This document shows, one piece after another, positions 15,532 through 23,609 of a stretch of 39,832 nt of DNA; the stretch's first letter is position 1, and every line of letters begins with the position of its first letter. The stretch is from Ruminococcus sp. (GTDB lineage Bacteria > Bacillota > Clostridia > Oscillospirales > Ruminococcaceae). The stretch lies in contig JAKSQV010000011.1 of assembly GCA_024403935.1 (NCBI GenBank), positions 1 through 39,832 of the forward strand, given 5' to 3'. The notes beneath the pieces were generated by a model. It was not told the DNA's origin and ran no database searches. It was given only the letters and a program-made list of their open reading frames with translations. The position numbers were made by a program, and so were the translations under genes.

Positions 15532-18500
15532 TTACTTTATCGGAAGCTCGCTTACCGATATGATATTTGCATCGACCTTTTGCAGAGTGAATGCATCGTT
15601 GCCTGTGATGCCGTCGCCGTTGTTGTATACGTCAGCGTTTATCATTCCCTGCGGCTTGAGACCATATTTATCCTTGTTGCCGATGTGCTGGAGGATAGCT
15701 ACTGCATCTGCGATAGTGACCTTATCGTCGAGATTTGCATCTCCCCAGAGTATGTCATCGTCAGGAGCGGCAGTTGTCTCTGTCGTGGTAGTTGTTTCTG
15801 TTGTAGTAGTTTCTTCGGTTGTGGTAGTAGTTGTTGTGGTTGTTGTGGTAGTTGTTTCGGTTGTTGTCTCGGAAGGCTTTTCAGCGGCAAATGCTGTATA
15901 GTTCATACAAGCACCGTTCATTCCGTTGGTGCCGAGAGTGAGTGTGCCGCCTGCACTTACATCCATTGCATAGAGGGTGAAGGCTCTTATGGCTTCGCTG
16001 TCGTTGATCTCGACTACCTCGTTCATTCTGCGGAAGCTTCCGAGCCATGAGGGAGGATTCGTAACTCTCTGGTCGAGTGCGACATAAACTGTGATATCCT
16101 TTGCAGCAGTGATAACAGCGAGGTCAGAATCGGTTTTCTTTGAGTCGCAGGCTGTAAGGATATGTTCGCTGCCGTTCAGATATGAGGGAAGCGAAGCGAT
16201 AGTGTGCTCGCGGTCGGCATAAGCCTTGCCGCCCTGCTGAGTGTTTTCTGTGATATTCCAGAGGAAGCCGTATGATGCGTCTTTCGGCTCAAGCTTGCTG
16301 ATGAGAGTGCTCTTTATGCCTTCCTCGGGCTGATACGGGTCATCGCCGGGCTGACCGGGTGTCACGCTGCCTGAGTTGTAAGCCTTCTGCTGCATACGTC
16401 CTGCAAGCTCCTTGACAGTTGACTTTGCCTGGTCGGGAGTCTGAGCAGTGTAGCTGTACATTTTGAGGTCAAAATTGTCGTAGCCCTGTCCGCCGGATTT
16501 GAGATTGTTTATCTGAGCGGAATCATTGCGGCTGTAGACTATCTTGTATGCAAGTCCGCTGCCCATTGAGCAGCTGTCGAATTTGTCATTGAATGACTTG
16601 ATAGTGCCTGAATACTCGTCATTGCCCATATTGACAGCATCGAGCGGGAGATTTGTCTTTTCATAGTAGTTGGATTCGGAGAACACCTTTGAGTTGTAAG
16701 AAGCACCGATTCCGTACTGCTTGTTGTTGTAGAAGTAGTTGTTATAGCTGTGAACGTGAGCGTTTCTTGCACGGGGATTACGTGATTCAGTATTATTGAA
16801 CCAGTTGTGGTGGTAGGTGATCCAGTCCTGCATGTGTGTCGTGCCGCCGCCGACGAGGGAGGTCTTGTGGCAGTTCTGATAGATATTATATGAAACTGTT
16901 ACATATTCGGTCCACTTGATATCGGTCGAGCCGTCGCCGTCTGCCTTGTCGGCGTCAACGATGCCGTTGCCTGCATAAGCATTGTAGCCTGATTCGATCG
17001 TGTTGTTGTGTATCCACATATGCTCCGACTTGTTGTCGGAAGAACCTGTCATAGATATGCCGTCATCGGGGTACTTTCCGAGCCAGAGGTTGCGTACCTC
17101 GCAGCTCTTTGAACGCTTCATTTCAAAGCCCCATTTATCAAGATTTGTGTCGTAGCCGATACCCTCAATGGTAACGTTCTCGGCGTTCTGGAGATAGAGC
17201 ATATTCGAGCCGTCGTTCTGCTGACCGTTGTTAGCCTTGGCTCCCTTGGGAACGTCGAGCTTGCCTATGAAGCGGAAAACGACATGCTTGGGCTTTGCAC
17301 TGTAGAATATATCGTAAAGACCTGTTTTTCCGCCGTATGTTATGCTGTCCTTGTTTGAGTTGGTGACATAGATCACGGTCACGCCGGATTTGAGCGTACC
17401 GTCATCGTTGTAAGCTCCGACGCCCTGATAATTGTAGTGAGCATACCCGCTGCGGTCGAATGCCATTGTAGTGATCGTGCAGACAGCTGCTCCGCTTGAG
17501 CCTTCGACCTTGACATCATATTTGGTATTGCCCTTGAGTCCGGGAATATCAACACGGCTGCCGCGGATGAGCTGCGAGTCAACAGCGGTATATGAGCCTG
17601 TGCCTGAGAGTGCGTAGCTGACTTTGACATTGCTGCCGAGCTTGGAGCTGTCCCACTCAACGAATGCTTCCTCAAACCAGCCGCCGCAGAGCTTGATGGC
17701 ATCTGTGACATTGGGGTTGTCAGGCTGCTGAGGTGTGGAATCTCCGTTGATGTATGAGGGAGTCCAGTTGTTCATGTAGCTCTTGATGTTGATGTTGGCT
17801 GCATCGTTATCGGAAACGGTATGACCTTTTCTCTGTGAGAGGTCAACTCTTGTTCCGTTGGAGAGCTTTGTGCCGTTTTCCTTGAAGCCGTCAACTGTTT
17901 CGGGCTGAACGCCGCTCATGGAATACCAGCCTTCAGCGCGGATCATGTTGCTGTTCTGGAGAGTTGTGTTAACAAAGAGGACCTTTGCTGTCTGTGCCCA
18001 CGGTCTGCCGAGATAGCCGGGAGTAACGGAAAGCTGTGAGTTAGCAGTTACCTTGCAGTTGGTGAACAGATAGCCTGTGTACGGGTCGCCCTGACTTCTT
18101 GCTGCGGTGATATAGCCGCCTGTTGTGCCTGAGCTGTAGCCCTTCCAGCGAAGCTCACAGCTGTCGAATACAGCGTTGCTTCCGCCGAATATGTAGTCTG
18201 TCTGTCCTTCGATCAGGCAGTTCTTATAGTACTGTGGTGAGCCGCCTGTATAGAGCGTATCCTGACTTGACAGGAACTGGCAGTTAAGGAACTCACAGTA
18301 TGATGTGTCAGCCGACAGAGCGGCAGCACGTTCTGTATACGCCTTTGATTTTACGTCAACGTTCTGATTGCGTTGAACGGTGAGTGTTTCGTTGGTGCAT
18401 TCAACACCGTCAGCGAGCTCCTCGTTCGTGATATAGCGGTTGAAGGAGTTCTCAAAGACAATGTTCTTTGCCTTGAAGTTTGTTGCCTTGGGCCAGAGCT

Positions 18501-18948
18501 GTACTGTTGCGCCCCAGCGGTAGTTCGCAACATTCTTGCCTGACTTGGAGCGTGCAAGATTTGCATCATAGTAGCCCTTGGAGTTCGCACTGTAATACTT
18601 GTAGCCGATTCCGTAGTACCATGTGAGGACAGCGTTTCCCTTGGAGGGTTCATCGTTCACGAATGTGATGTACGGAGTCTGTACAACTACCTGCTGACGG
18701 TAAGTACCGGGAGCAATATGGATAGTTACACGGCTGCTTTCGCTTGAGGGATTGAGGCTTGCCGCCTTGTTTACGGCATCCTGAACTGTTGAGAAGTTGT
18801 TTGCCTTACCTGAATAGCCTACATACAGGTCTGTGCCTGCTGCATTTGCAGTCCTCTGAGGAAAGGCGAGGAGCTGACTTATCAGCATGCACACGACGGC
18901 AAGGACCGCCACAACAGTCAGAGTTTGCTTTCTTGCTCTGCTGTTCAT
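15532..18948 (-). CDS. Cellulosomal pectin methylesterase (CE8)-pectate lyase (PL1)-dockerin protein
   Basis: Secreted enzyme of about 1138 residues that combines demethylation and cleavage of pectin. A signal peptide (about 1-37, ANAA site) is followed by: a CE8 pectinesterase (about 40-390; D230 in QDTLY, D251 in DYIFG, R315 and W317 in LGRPW); a fibronectin-like spacer (about 415-497); a PL1 pectate lyase (about 500-820, with DADKADGDG and the RNPRAR arginine region); a module of about 140 residues I cannot assign (about 880-1020); a Thr/Glu linker (about 1026-1060); and a dockerin (about 1064-1137, loops DANLDDKVTIAD and ADVYNNGDGITGND). Methylesterase action creates the de-esterified substrate that pectate lyases prefer. 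AAAAGGAG before the ATG at 18948 fixes the start; an earlier in-frame start lies inside a leader hairpin. Confidence 0.94.
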   Translation of the reverse strand: MNSRARKQTLTVVAVLAVVCMLISQLLAFPQRTANAAGTDLYVGYSGKANNFSTVQDAVNKAASLNPSSESSRVTIHIAPGTYRQQVVVQTPYITFVNDEPSKGNAVLTWYYGIGYKYYSANSKGYYDANLARSKSGKNVANYRWGATVQLWPKATNFKAKNIVFENSFNRYITNEELADGVECTNETLTVQRNQNVDVKSKAYTERAAALSADTSYCEFLNCQFLSSQDTLYTGGSPQYYKNCLIEGQTDYIFGGSNAVFDSCELRWKGYSSGTTGGYITAARSQGDPYTGYLFTNCKVTANSQLSVTPGYLGRPWAQTAKVLFVNTTLQNSNMIRAEGWYSMSGVQPETVDGFKENGTKLSNGTRVDLSQRKGHTVSDNDAANINIKSYMNNWTPSYINGDSTPQQPDNPNVTDAIKLCGGWFEEAFVEWDSSKLGSNVKVSYALSGTGSYTAVDSQLIRGSRVDIPGLKGNTKYDVKVEGSSGAAVCTITTMAFDRSGYAHYNYQGVGAYNDDGTLKSGVTVIYVTNSNKDSITYGGKTGLYDIFYSAKPKHVVFRFIGKLDVPKGAKANNGQQNDGSNMLYLQNAENVTIEGIGYDTNLDKWGFEMKRSKSCEVRNLWLGKYPDDGISMTGSSDNKSEHMWIHNNTIESGYNAYAGNGIVDADKADGDGSTDIKWTEYVTVSYNIYQNCHKTSLVGGGTTHMQDWITYHHNWFNNTESRNPRARNAHVHSYNNYFYNNKQYGIGASYNSKVFSESNYYEKTNLPLDAVNMGNDEYSGTIKSFNDKFDSCSMGSGLAYKIVYSRNDSAQINNLKSGGQGYDNFDLKMYSYTAQTPDQAKSTVKELAGRMQQKAYNSGSVTPGQPGDDPYQPEEGIKSTLISKLEPKDASYGFLWNITENTQQGGKAYADREHTIASLPSYLNGSEHILTACDSKKTDSDLAVITAAKDITVYVALDQRVTNPPSWLGSFRRMNEVVEINDSEAIRAFTLYAMDVSAGGTLTLGTNGMNGACMNYTAFAAEKPSETTTETTTTTTTTTTTTTEETTTTETTTTTETTAAPDDDILWGDANLDDKVTIADAVAILQHIGNKDKYGLKPQGMINADVYNNGDGITGNDAFTLQKVDANIISVSELPIK
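15765..15875 (-). repeat. Low-complexity tract encoding the Thr/Glu linker
   Basis: Repeated ACA/ACT/ACC and GAA codons on the minus strand encode the flexible linker between the unassigned module and the dockerin. It resembles the poly-Thr linkers of the xylanase at 0.3-4.3 kb. Confidence 0.8.
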
Positions 18949-18965
18949 AATAATACTCCTTTTCT

Positions 18966-18996
18966 GTGCCATAGCTGTTACCACTTGTTATGGCAC
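18966..18996 (-). promoter_or_regulatory. Inverted repeat in the pectinase mRNA leader
   Basis: GTGCCATA (18966-18973) and TATGGCAC (18989-18996) are a perfect 8-bp inverted repeat separated by 15 bases. It lies between the promoter and the ribosome binding site. It could be an operator or an mRNA hairpin; it ends about 18 bases before the start codon and has no U-tract. Confidence 0.55.
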
Positions 18997-19009
18997 CCTA
19001 TTTTTCTAT

Positions 19010-19038
19010 ATTGTATCATATTATGAACACATTGTAAA
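19010..19038 (-). promoter_or_regulatory. Sigma-A promoter of the pectinolytic enzyme gene
   Basis: On the minus strand TTTACA (19038-19033) and TACAAT (19015-19010) are separated by 17 bases. The start of transcription would fall just before the 8-bp inverted repeat in the leader. Confidence 0.8.
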
Positions 19039-19097
19039 TGACTTTTTGTGTTGTGAAACTGACATATTATGCGGTACTTCTGAACGCTGTTACACGC

Positions 19098-19127
19098 AAA
19101 AAAGAGGCACGTCTGTGCCTCTTTTTT
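19098..19127 (-). terminator. Terminator of the topoisomerase operon
   Basis: GAGGCAC (19104-19110) and GTGCCTC (19115-19121) pair around loop GTCT, extended by six A-T pairs, which also provide the T-run on either strand. About 25 bases after the subunit A stop codon. Confidence 0.92.
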
Positions 19128-19150
19128 GTGTTGTATATGGCTGAGTGTTA

Positions 19151-21394
19151 TCAGAAACTGAGCTGATTGCTGTCTCCGAGCTCTTTGGCAGGCTTGCCTG
19201 CTGAGGGGACGGACTTTGCACGGTATTTATCCAGCTCGGGAGCTTCCTCGGCAGTTATTGTTCTTGCAGAAGCAAGCTGAGTATTCTTTCTCAGCGTTAT
19301 TACCTGTACTCCCATAGAGTCGCGTGTGGATTTGGGAAGTATCATTCCCGAGTTGAACACAAGTGCGTGTCCTGATGTGGTGCGGAGGAGTATGTCCGCA
19401 TCCTCGCTGATGAATACTGCCGCTACGAGCGGAGACTTGTCCGAATAAGCATTTGCAAGCTTTCTGCGGTTTGTCTTGGTTTCGTAGGATTTCAGCGGTA
19501 TCTTCGCAGCCTTGCCGTTCTCGAAGAAGAAAATAATATAGCCGCTGTAATCGGTTGTAGGTATCATCAGGCGGAGATTCTCGCACTCATCGAAGCCGAG
19601 CGTTGCAGGTACATAGTCGCCCATGACGCTTGCCTTGGTATCATCGAATGCACTTGCTCTGGACTTGTATGCCTGAGCTTTGTCCGAGAAGAATATGAGT
19701 TCGGTCTTGTTGGTCGCTTCAAAGGTCTGGCTGATATAGTCGCCGTCCTTGAGCTTCTGTTCGCTGCTCATACGGAGCGACTGCGGTGTTATCTTCTTGA
19801 AGTAGCCGTTGTCGGAGACGAACAGATTTACTGCATAATCAGGAGTATCGTCTGTATCCTCCTCGTCCTCTACGTCGGATTGGTAGTAGAAGAATGTACG
19901 TCTCGGCTGAGCATATTCTCCGGCAATCTTTTTCAGTTCCTCGATTATGATCCTGCGTATCTTCTTCTTGTCGCGGAGAATGTCCTCCATCTCAGCAATA
20001 TCCTTGCGGAGCTGGTCTACCTCCTCTGTGCGGCGGAGAATATACTGGCGGTTGATATTGCGGAGCTTTATCTCTGCAACGTATTCAGCCTGTATATCAT
20101 CGATGCCGAAGCCTATCATAAGGTTCGGAACAACGTCCGCTTCCTCCTCGGTCTCGCGGATGATTTTTATTGCCTTGTCGATGTCGAGGAGTATTTTTGA
20201 GAGAGCTTCAAGCAGGTGGAGCTTTTCCTTCTTCTTCTGGAGGTCGAAGTAGGTGCGGCGCATGACACATTCCTCGCGGAATGCAGTCCACTCTGTGAGT
20301 ATCTCACGAACGCCCATTACCTTCGGAGTGCCTGCGATGAGGATGTTGAAGTTGCAGGGATAGCTGTCCTGAAGCGGTGTAAGGCGGTAGAGCTTCTGCA
20401 TGAGCTTGTCGGCATCCGTGCCGCGCTTCTTCAGGTCTATGGTGAGCTTGAGACCGTTGATGTCGGTCTCGTCACGGACATCGGATATCTCGCGTATCTT
20501 GCCTGCCTTGACAAGCTCGATTATTTTGTCCTGAATCGCTTCAATGGTTGTGGTATAGGGTATCTGAGTTACTTCGATGCAGTTTGAGGATTTGTCGTAG
20601 CTGTACTTGGAGCGCACCTTGATACTGCCTCTGCCCGTTTCGTAGATCTTGTTCAGCTCCTCCTCGTCATAGAGCAGAAAGCCGCCTCCCGGAAAGTCGG
20701 GACCTTTCAGCGTACTGAGGATGTCGTGATTCGGGTCCTTCATGAGCGCGATCGTTGTTTCGCATATCTCCGCGAGATTGAACGGGCACACGTTGCTTGC
20801 CATGGATACTGCGATGCCCGTATTTGAGTTTACGAGCACGGTCGGGAACGTTGCAGGCAGCAGAGTCGGCTCCTGCATGGTGTTGTCGTAGTTGGGGACG
20901 AAATCGACTGTATCGTGGTCGATGTCACGGAACAGCTCATTGCATATCTTTTCGAGCTTTACCTCTGTATATCGTGAAGCGGCATAGCGTGTCTTGCTCG
21001 AATACTGCTTTCCGAAGTTGCCCTTGCTGTCGATATAGGGGTGGAGCAGAGATTCGTTGCCGCGTGTGAGACGCACCATTGTCTCGTATATCGCCTGGTC
21101 TCCGTGGGGATTGAGCTTCATCGTCTCGCCGACAACATTTGCAGACTTTGAGCGTTCCTTTTCGGGACTGAGCAGACCGCGCCTGTACATCATGTACAGG
21201 AGCTTTCGGTGAGAAGGCTTGAAGCCGTCTATCTCAGGGAGAGCTCTTGATATGATAACACTCATTGCGTACGGCATATAGTTGCTTTTGAGCACGTCGG
21301 TTATGTGCTGGTCAACAACGCTGCCGGAGCCTTCGATATACGCCTCGTGCTTATATGTGGGTGCCTTATCGGAAGAGTCCTTTTTTCTTGCCAT
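19151..21394 (-). CDS. parC: Type IIA DNA topoisomerase subunit A (ParC-like)
   Basis: DNA-cleaving subunit of an ATP-dependent type IIA topoisomerase, 747 residues. The breakage-reunion domain starts near residue 20; catalytic Y142 follows R141 in AASRYTEVKL. The C-terminal part (about 525-720) looks like a short beta-pinwheel without a GyrA box (no QRRGGRG-like motif), which favours a topoisomerase IV-type decatenase over gyrase. In the quinolone-resistance region NPHGDQAIYE, Q100 takes the place of E. coli GyrA S83 and E104 that of D87. The loop before the active site (GNFGKQYSSKTRYAASRY) also differs from the usual GNFGS-D form. It is encoded 20 bases after the B subunit, with AAAGGAG before its ATG. 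Confidence 0.85.
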   Translation of the reverse strand: MARKKDSSDKAPTYKHEAYIEGSGSVVDQHITDVLKSNYMPYAMSVIISRALPEIDGFKPSHRKLLYMMYRRGLLSPEKERSKSANVVGETMKLNPHGDQAIYETMVRLTRGNESLLHPYIDSKGNFGKQYSSKTRYAASRYTEVKLEKICNELFRDIDHDTVDFVPNYDNTMQEPTLLPATFPTVLVNSNTGIAVSMASNVCPFNLAEICETTIALMKDPNHDILSTLKGPDFPGGGFLLYDEEELNKIYETGRGSIKVRSKYSYDKSSNCIEVTQIPYTTTIEAIQDKIIELVKAGKIREISDVRDETDINGLKLTIDLKKRGTDADKLMQKLYRLTPLQDSYPCNFNILIAGTPKVMGVREILTEWTAFREECVMRRTYFDLQKKKEKLHLLEALSKILLDIDKAIKIIRETEEEADVVPNLMIGFGIDDIQAEYVAEIKLRNINRQYILRRTEEVDQLRKDIAEMEDILRDKKKIRRIIIEELKKIAGEYAQPRRTFFYYQSDVEDEEDTDDTPDYAVNLFVSDNGYFKKITPQSLRMSSEQKLKDGDYISQTFEATNKTELIFFSDKAQAYKSRASAFDDTKASVMGDYVPATLGFDECENLRLMIPTTDYSGYIIFFFENGKAAKIPLKSYETKTNRRKLANAYSDKSPLVAAVFISEDADILLRTTSGHALVFNSGMILPKSTRDSMGVQVITLRKNTQLASARTITAEEAPELDKYRAKSVPSAGKPAKELGDSNQLSF

Positions 21395-21414
21395 GTGTCT
21401 GTTACTCCTTTATC

Positions 21415-23394
21415 TTACGAAATGTCAGCCAGCTCGAGGTAATCCGCGCCGTACTCGGAGATGTAGTCCTTGCGTCCCTGAAGGTCATCGCCGAGCAGCA
21501 TCTCGAATATCTCTGCGGAGTCTCTGATGTCATCGACTGTTACCTTTATCAGTCGGCGTGTATCGGGATTCATTGTTGTAAGGCTCATCATGTCGGGCTC
21601 GTTTTCACCGAGACCTTTTGAACGCTGTATCGTGTGTTTCTTGTCGCCTATCATTTCAAGGATGTGCTGCTTTTCCTGTTCGGTGTAGGCGAAGTAGGTC
21701 TTTTCCTTTGTATTTATCTCAAAGAGGGGAGACTCGGCGATATATACGCAGCCCTCCTCGATGAGTCTGGGGGTGAGCCTGTAAAGCATGGTGAGTATCA
21801 GTGTGCGTATCTGGAAGCCGTCAACATCGGCATCGGTACAGATAACGATCTTGTTCCAGCGGAAGTTGCTGATGTCAAAGTTTGAGAGCTCCTTGTTGGC
21901 TTTTGAGGTGACTTCAACTCCGCAGCCGAGTACCTTTATCAGGTCAGTGATTATCTCGCTCTTGAATATCTTGGAATATTCAGCCTTCAGGCAGTTGAGT
22001 ATCTTTCCGCGGACGGGAATTACCGCCTGAAATTCCGCGTTTCTTGCAAGCTTTACAGAACCGAGAGCCGAATCGCCCTCCACGATGTATAATTCGCGGC
22101 GTGCGACATCCTTGGTGCGGCAGTCCACGAACTTTTCGACCATATTTGCAAGATCGATTGTACCCGTGAGCTTTTTCTTCATGTTCTGACGGGTGCGCTC
22201 GGCGTTCTCGCGGCTGCGCTTATTGAGCAGCACCTGTTCTGATATTCTCTTGGCTTCGTCGGGATTCTCAAGGAAGTACACCTCAAGCTGATGACGGAGG
22301 AATTCGGTCATTGCCTCGCGTATGAACTTGTTGGTGATAGCCTTTTTTGTCTGATTCTCGTATGAAGTCTGTGTGGAGAACGATGATGAAATAAGAATGA
22401 GACATTCCTCAACGTCCTCGTACTTTATTTTGCTTTCGTTTTTCTGGTAGCCGTTCACGGATTTGATGTAGGTATCTATCTGAGCGGCGAATGCACGCTT
22501 CACGGCATCTTCAGGTGAGCCGCCGTGCTCAAGGAAGCTTGAGTTGTGGTAATATTCCGTCTTTTTGACCTTGTTCGAGAAGGTGAGTGCAACATCGAGC
22601 TTGACCTTGTATTCGGGCTTGTCCTCACGGTCCTTTCCGCGGCGTTCCGCAGTCCAGTGCTGGACCATGGTGAGAGCGTTTTCGCCTGCTATTTCGTTTA
22701 CATAGTCGGTGATACCGTTCTCATAGAAGAACTCTGTTTCGTTGAAGCCGCCTGCTTCGTTTTCAGAGCGGAACACAAACAGGATATTGGGATTCACTAC
22801 AGCCTGACGTTTCAGCATATCGTGGAAGAATTCATCGGAAACGCTGATATCGGTAAACACCTCGAGGTCAGGACGCCAGCGCGTTTTGGTACCTGTCTGT
22901 TTGCTTCTGACGGGTTCCTTTTTCAGTCCGCCGACATTGTTGCCCTTCTCGAAGCGGAGGTTGTATCTGAAGCCGTCACGGATGACCTCGACATCCATGA
23001 ATTCGGAGGCAAACTGAGTAGCGCAGAGTCCGAGTCCGTTCAGACCGAGTGAAAACTCATAGCTGTCACCGCTCGGGTCATACTTGCCGCCTGCATACAA
23101 CTCGCAGTAGACGAGCTCCCAGTTATAACGCTGCTCGGTGTTGTTGAAGTCAACGGGGCAGCCGCGTCCGAAGTCCTCGACCTCTATATCGTGGTTGCGG
23201 AAGTGTGTTATCACTATCTTGTTTCCGAAGCCTGCTCTTGCTTCGTCGATGGAGTTGGAGATGACCTCGAATATGGAGTGCTCGCAGCCGTCAAGACCGT
23301 CTGAGCCGAAAATGACCGCAGGACGCTTTCTGACTCTGTCCGCACCCTTGAGCATGGTGATACTGTCGTTGCTGTAATCCTTCTTTTTTGCCAT
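21415..23394 (-). CDS. parE: Type IIA DNA topoisomerase subunit B (ParE-like), divergent
   Basis: ATPase subunit of the pair, 659 residues. The GHKL ATP-binding domain shows E43 and N47 in FEVISNSIDEA and EDFGRGCPVD. The transducer follows, then the TOPRIM domain with YIVEGDSALGS and the Mg2+-binding DADVDG. Several usually conserved stretches are altered: RKRPAVIFGS instead of RKRPGMYIG, GLNGLG instead of GLHGVG, and EGDSALGSVKLARN instead of EGDSAGGSAKQGRD. This places it in a divergent branch rather than among standard GyrB or ParE. The catalytic residues I can check are intact, so it is probably active. No strong ribosome binding site lies directly before its ATG; a four-codon cistron upstream may supply ribosomes. 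Confidence 0.85.
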   Translation of the reverse strand: MAKKKDYSNDSITMLKGADRVRKRPAVIFGSDGLDGCEHSIFEVISNSIDEARAGFGNKIVITHFRNHDIEVEDFGRGCPVDFNNTEQRYNWELVYCELYAGGKYDPSGDSYEFSLGLNGLGLCATQFASEFMDVEVIRDGFRYNLRFEKGNNVGGLKKEPVRSKQTGTKTRWRPDLEVFTDISVSDEFFHDMLKRQAVVNPNILFVFRSENEAGGFNETEFFYENGITDYVNEIAGENALTMVQHWTAERRGKDREDKPEYKVKLDVALTFSNKVKKTEYYHNSSFLEHGGSPEDAVKRAFAAQIDTYIKSVNGYQKNESKIKYEDVEECLILISSSFSTQTSYENQTKKAITNKFIREAMTEFLRHQLEVYFLENPDEAKRISEQVLLNKRSRENAERTRQNMKKKLTGTIDLANMVEKFVDCRTKDVARRELYIVEGDSALGSVKLARNAEFQAVIPVRGKILNCLKAEYSKIFKSEIITDLIKVLGCGVEVTSKANKELSNFDISNFRWNKIVICTDADVDGFQIRTLILTMLYRLTPRLIEEGCVYIAESPLFEINTKEKTYFAYTEQEKQHILEMIGDKKHTIQRSKGLGENEPDMMSLTTMNPDTRRLIKVTVDDIRDSAEIFEMLLGDDLQGRKDYISEYGADYLELADIS

Positions 23395-23398
23395 AATA

Positions 23399-23413
23399 TC
23401 ACGTAGTCGGCAT
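23399..23413 (-). CDS. Candidate four-codon leader cistron (MPTT) before parE
   Basis: On the minus strand AAAGGAG is followed after 9 bases by ATG CCG ACT ACG TGA, and the parE ATG comes 4 bases after this stop. The strong ribosome binding site thus belongs to the mini-cistron, and parE may be reached by re-initiation. Alternatively, the hairpin GTCGG/CCGAC over this segment brings AAAGGAG to about 12 bases from the parE ATG. Only its position supports translation. Confidence 0.35.
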   Translation of the reverse strand: MPTT

Positions 23414-23454
23414 ACACCGACGCTCCTTTCGTCACAGAAAAAATAATCCTTATT

Positions 23455-23483
23455 ATTATATCATATCTGCAACGGATTTGCAA
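23455..23483 (-). promoter_or_regulatory. Sigma-A promoter of the parE-parC operon
   Basis: On the minus strand TTGCAA (23483-23478) and TATAAT (23460-23455) are spaced by 17 bases, about 60 bases upstream of the parE start. Confidence 0.78.
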
Positions 23484-23521
23484 TAGCTATATATTTTTTT
23501 GAGCGGCAGCCCTGCCGGACG

Positions 23522-23575
23522 CAAAAGAAATGCTGCCCGTCTGTATCGGCAGAGATGCCGTACTGTCGGGGCAGC
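23522..23575 (-). terminator. Terminator of the lipoprotein gene pair
   Basis: GCTGCCC (23532-23538) and GGGCAGC (23569-23575) form the base of a long stem with inner CGGCA/TGCCG pairing. On the minus strand ATTTCTTTT follows. About 35 bases after the stop codon. Confidence 0.7.
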
Positions 23576-23609
23576 AGTCTGTATGCTCTGAGCGAGCCTT
23601 TGGAGCGGC

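Noticed and set aside
18949..18984. Earlier start of the pectinase (12 more codons)
   Set aside because: The upstream in-frame start falls inside the leader inverted repeat and has no ribosome binding site, while ATG 18948 follows AAAAGGAG and begins a normal signal peptide.
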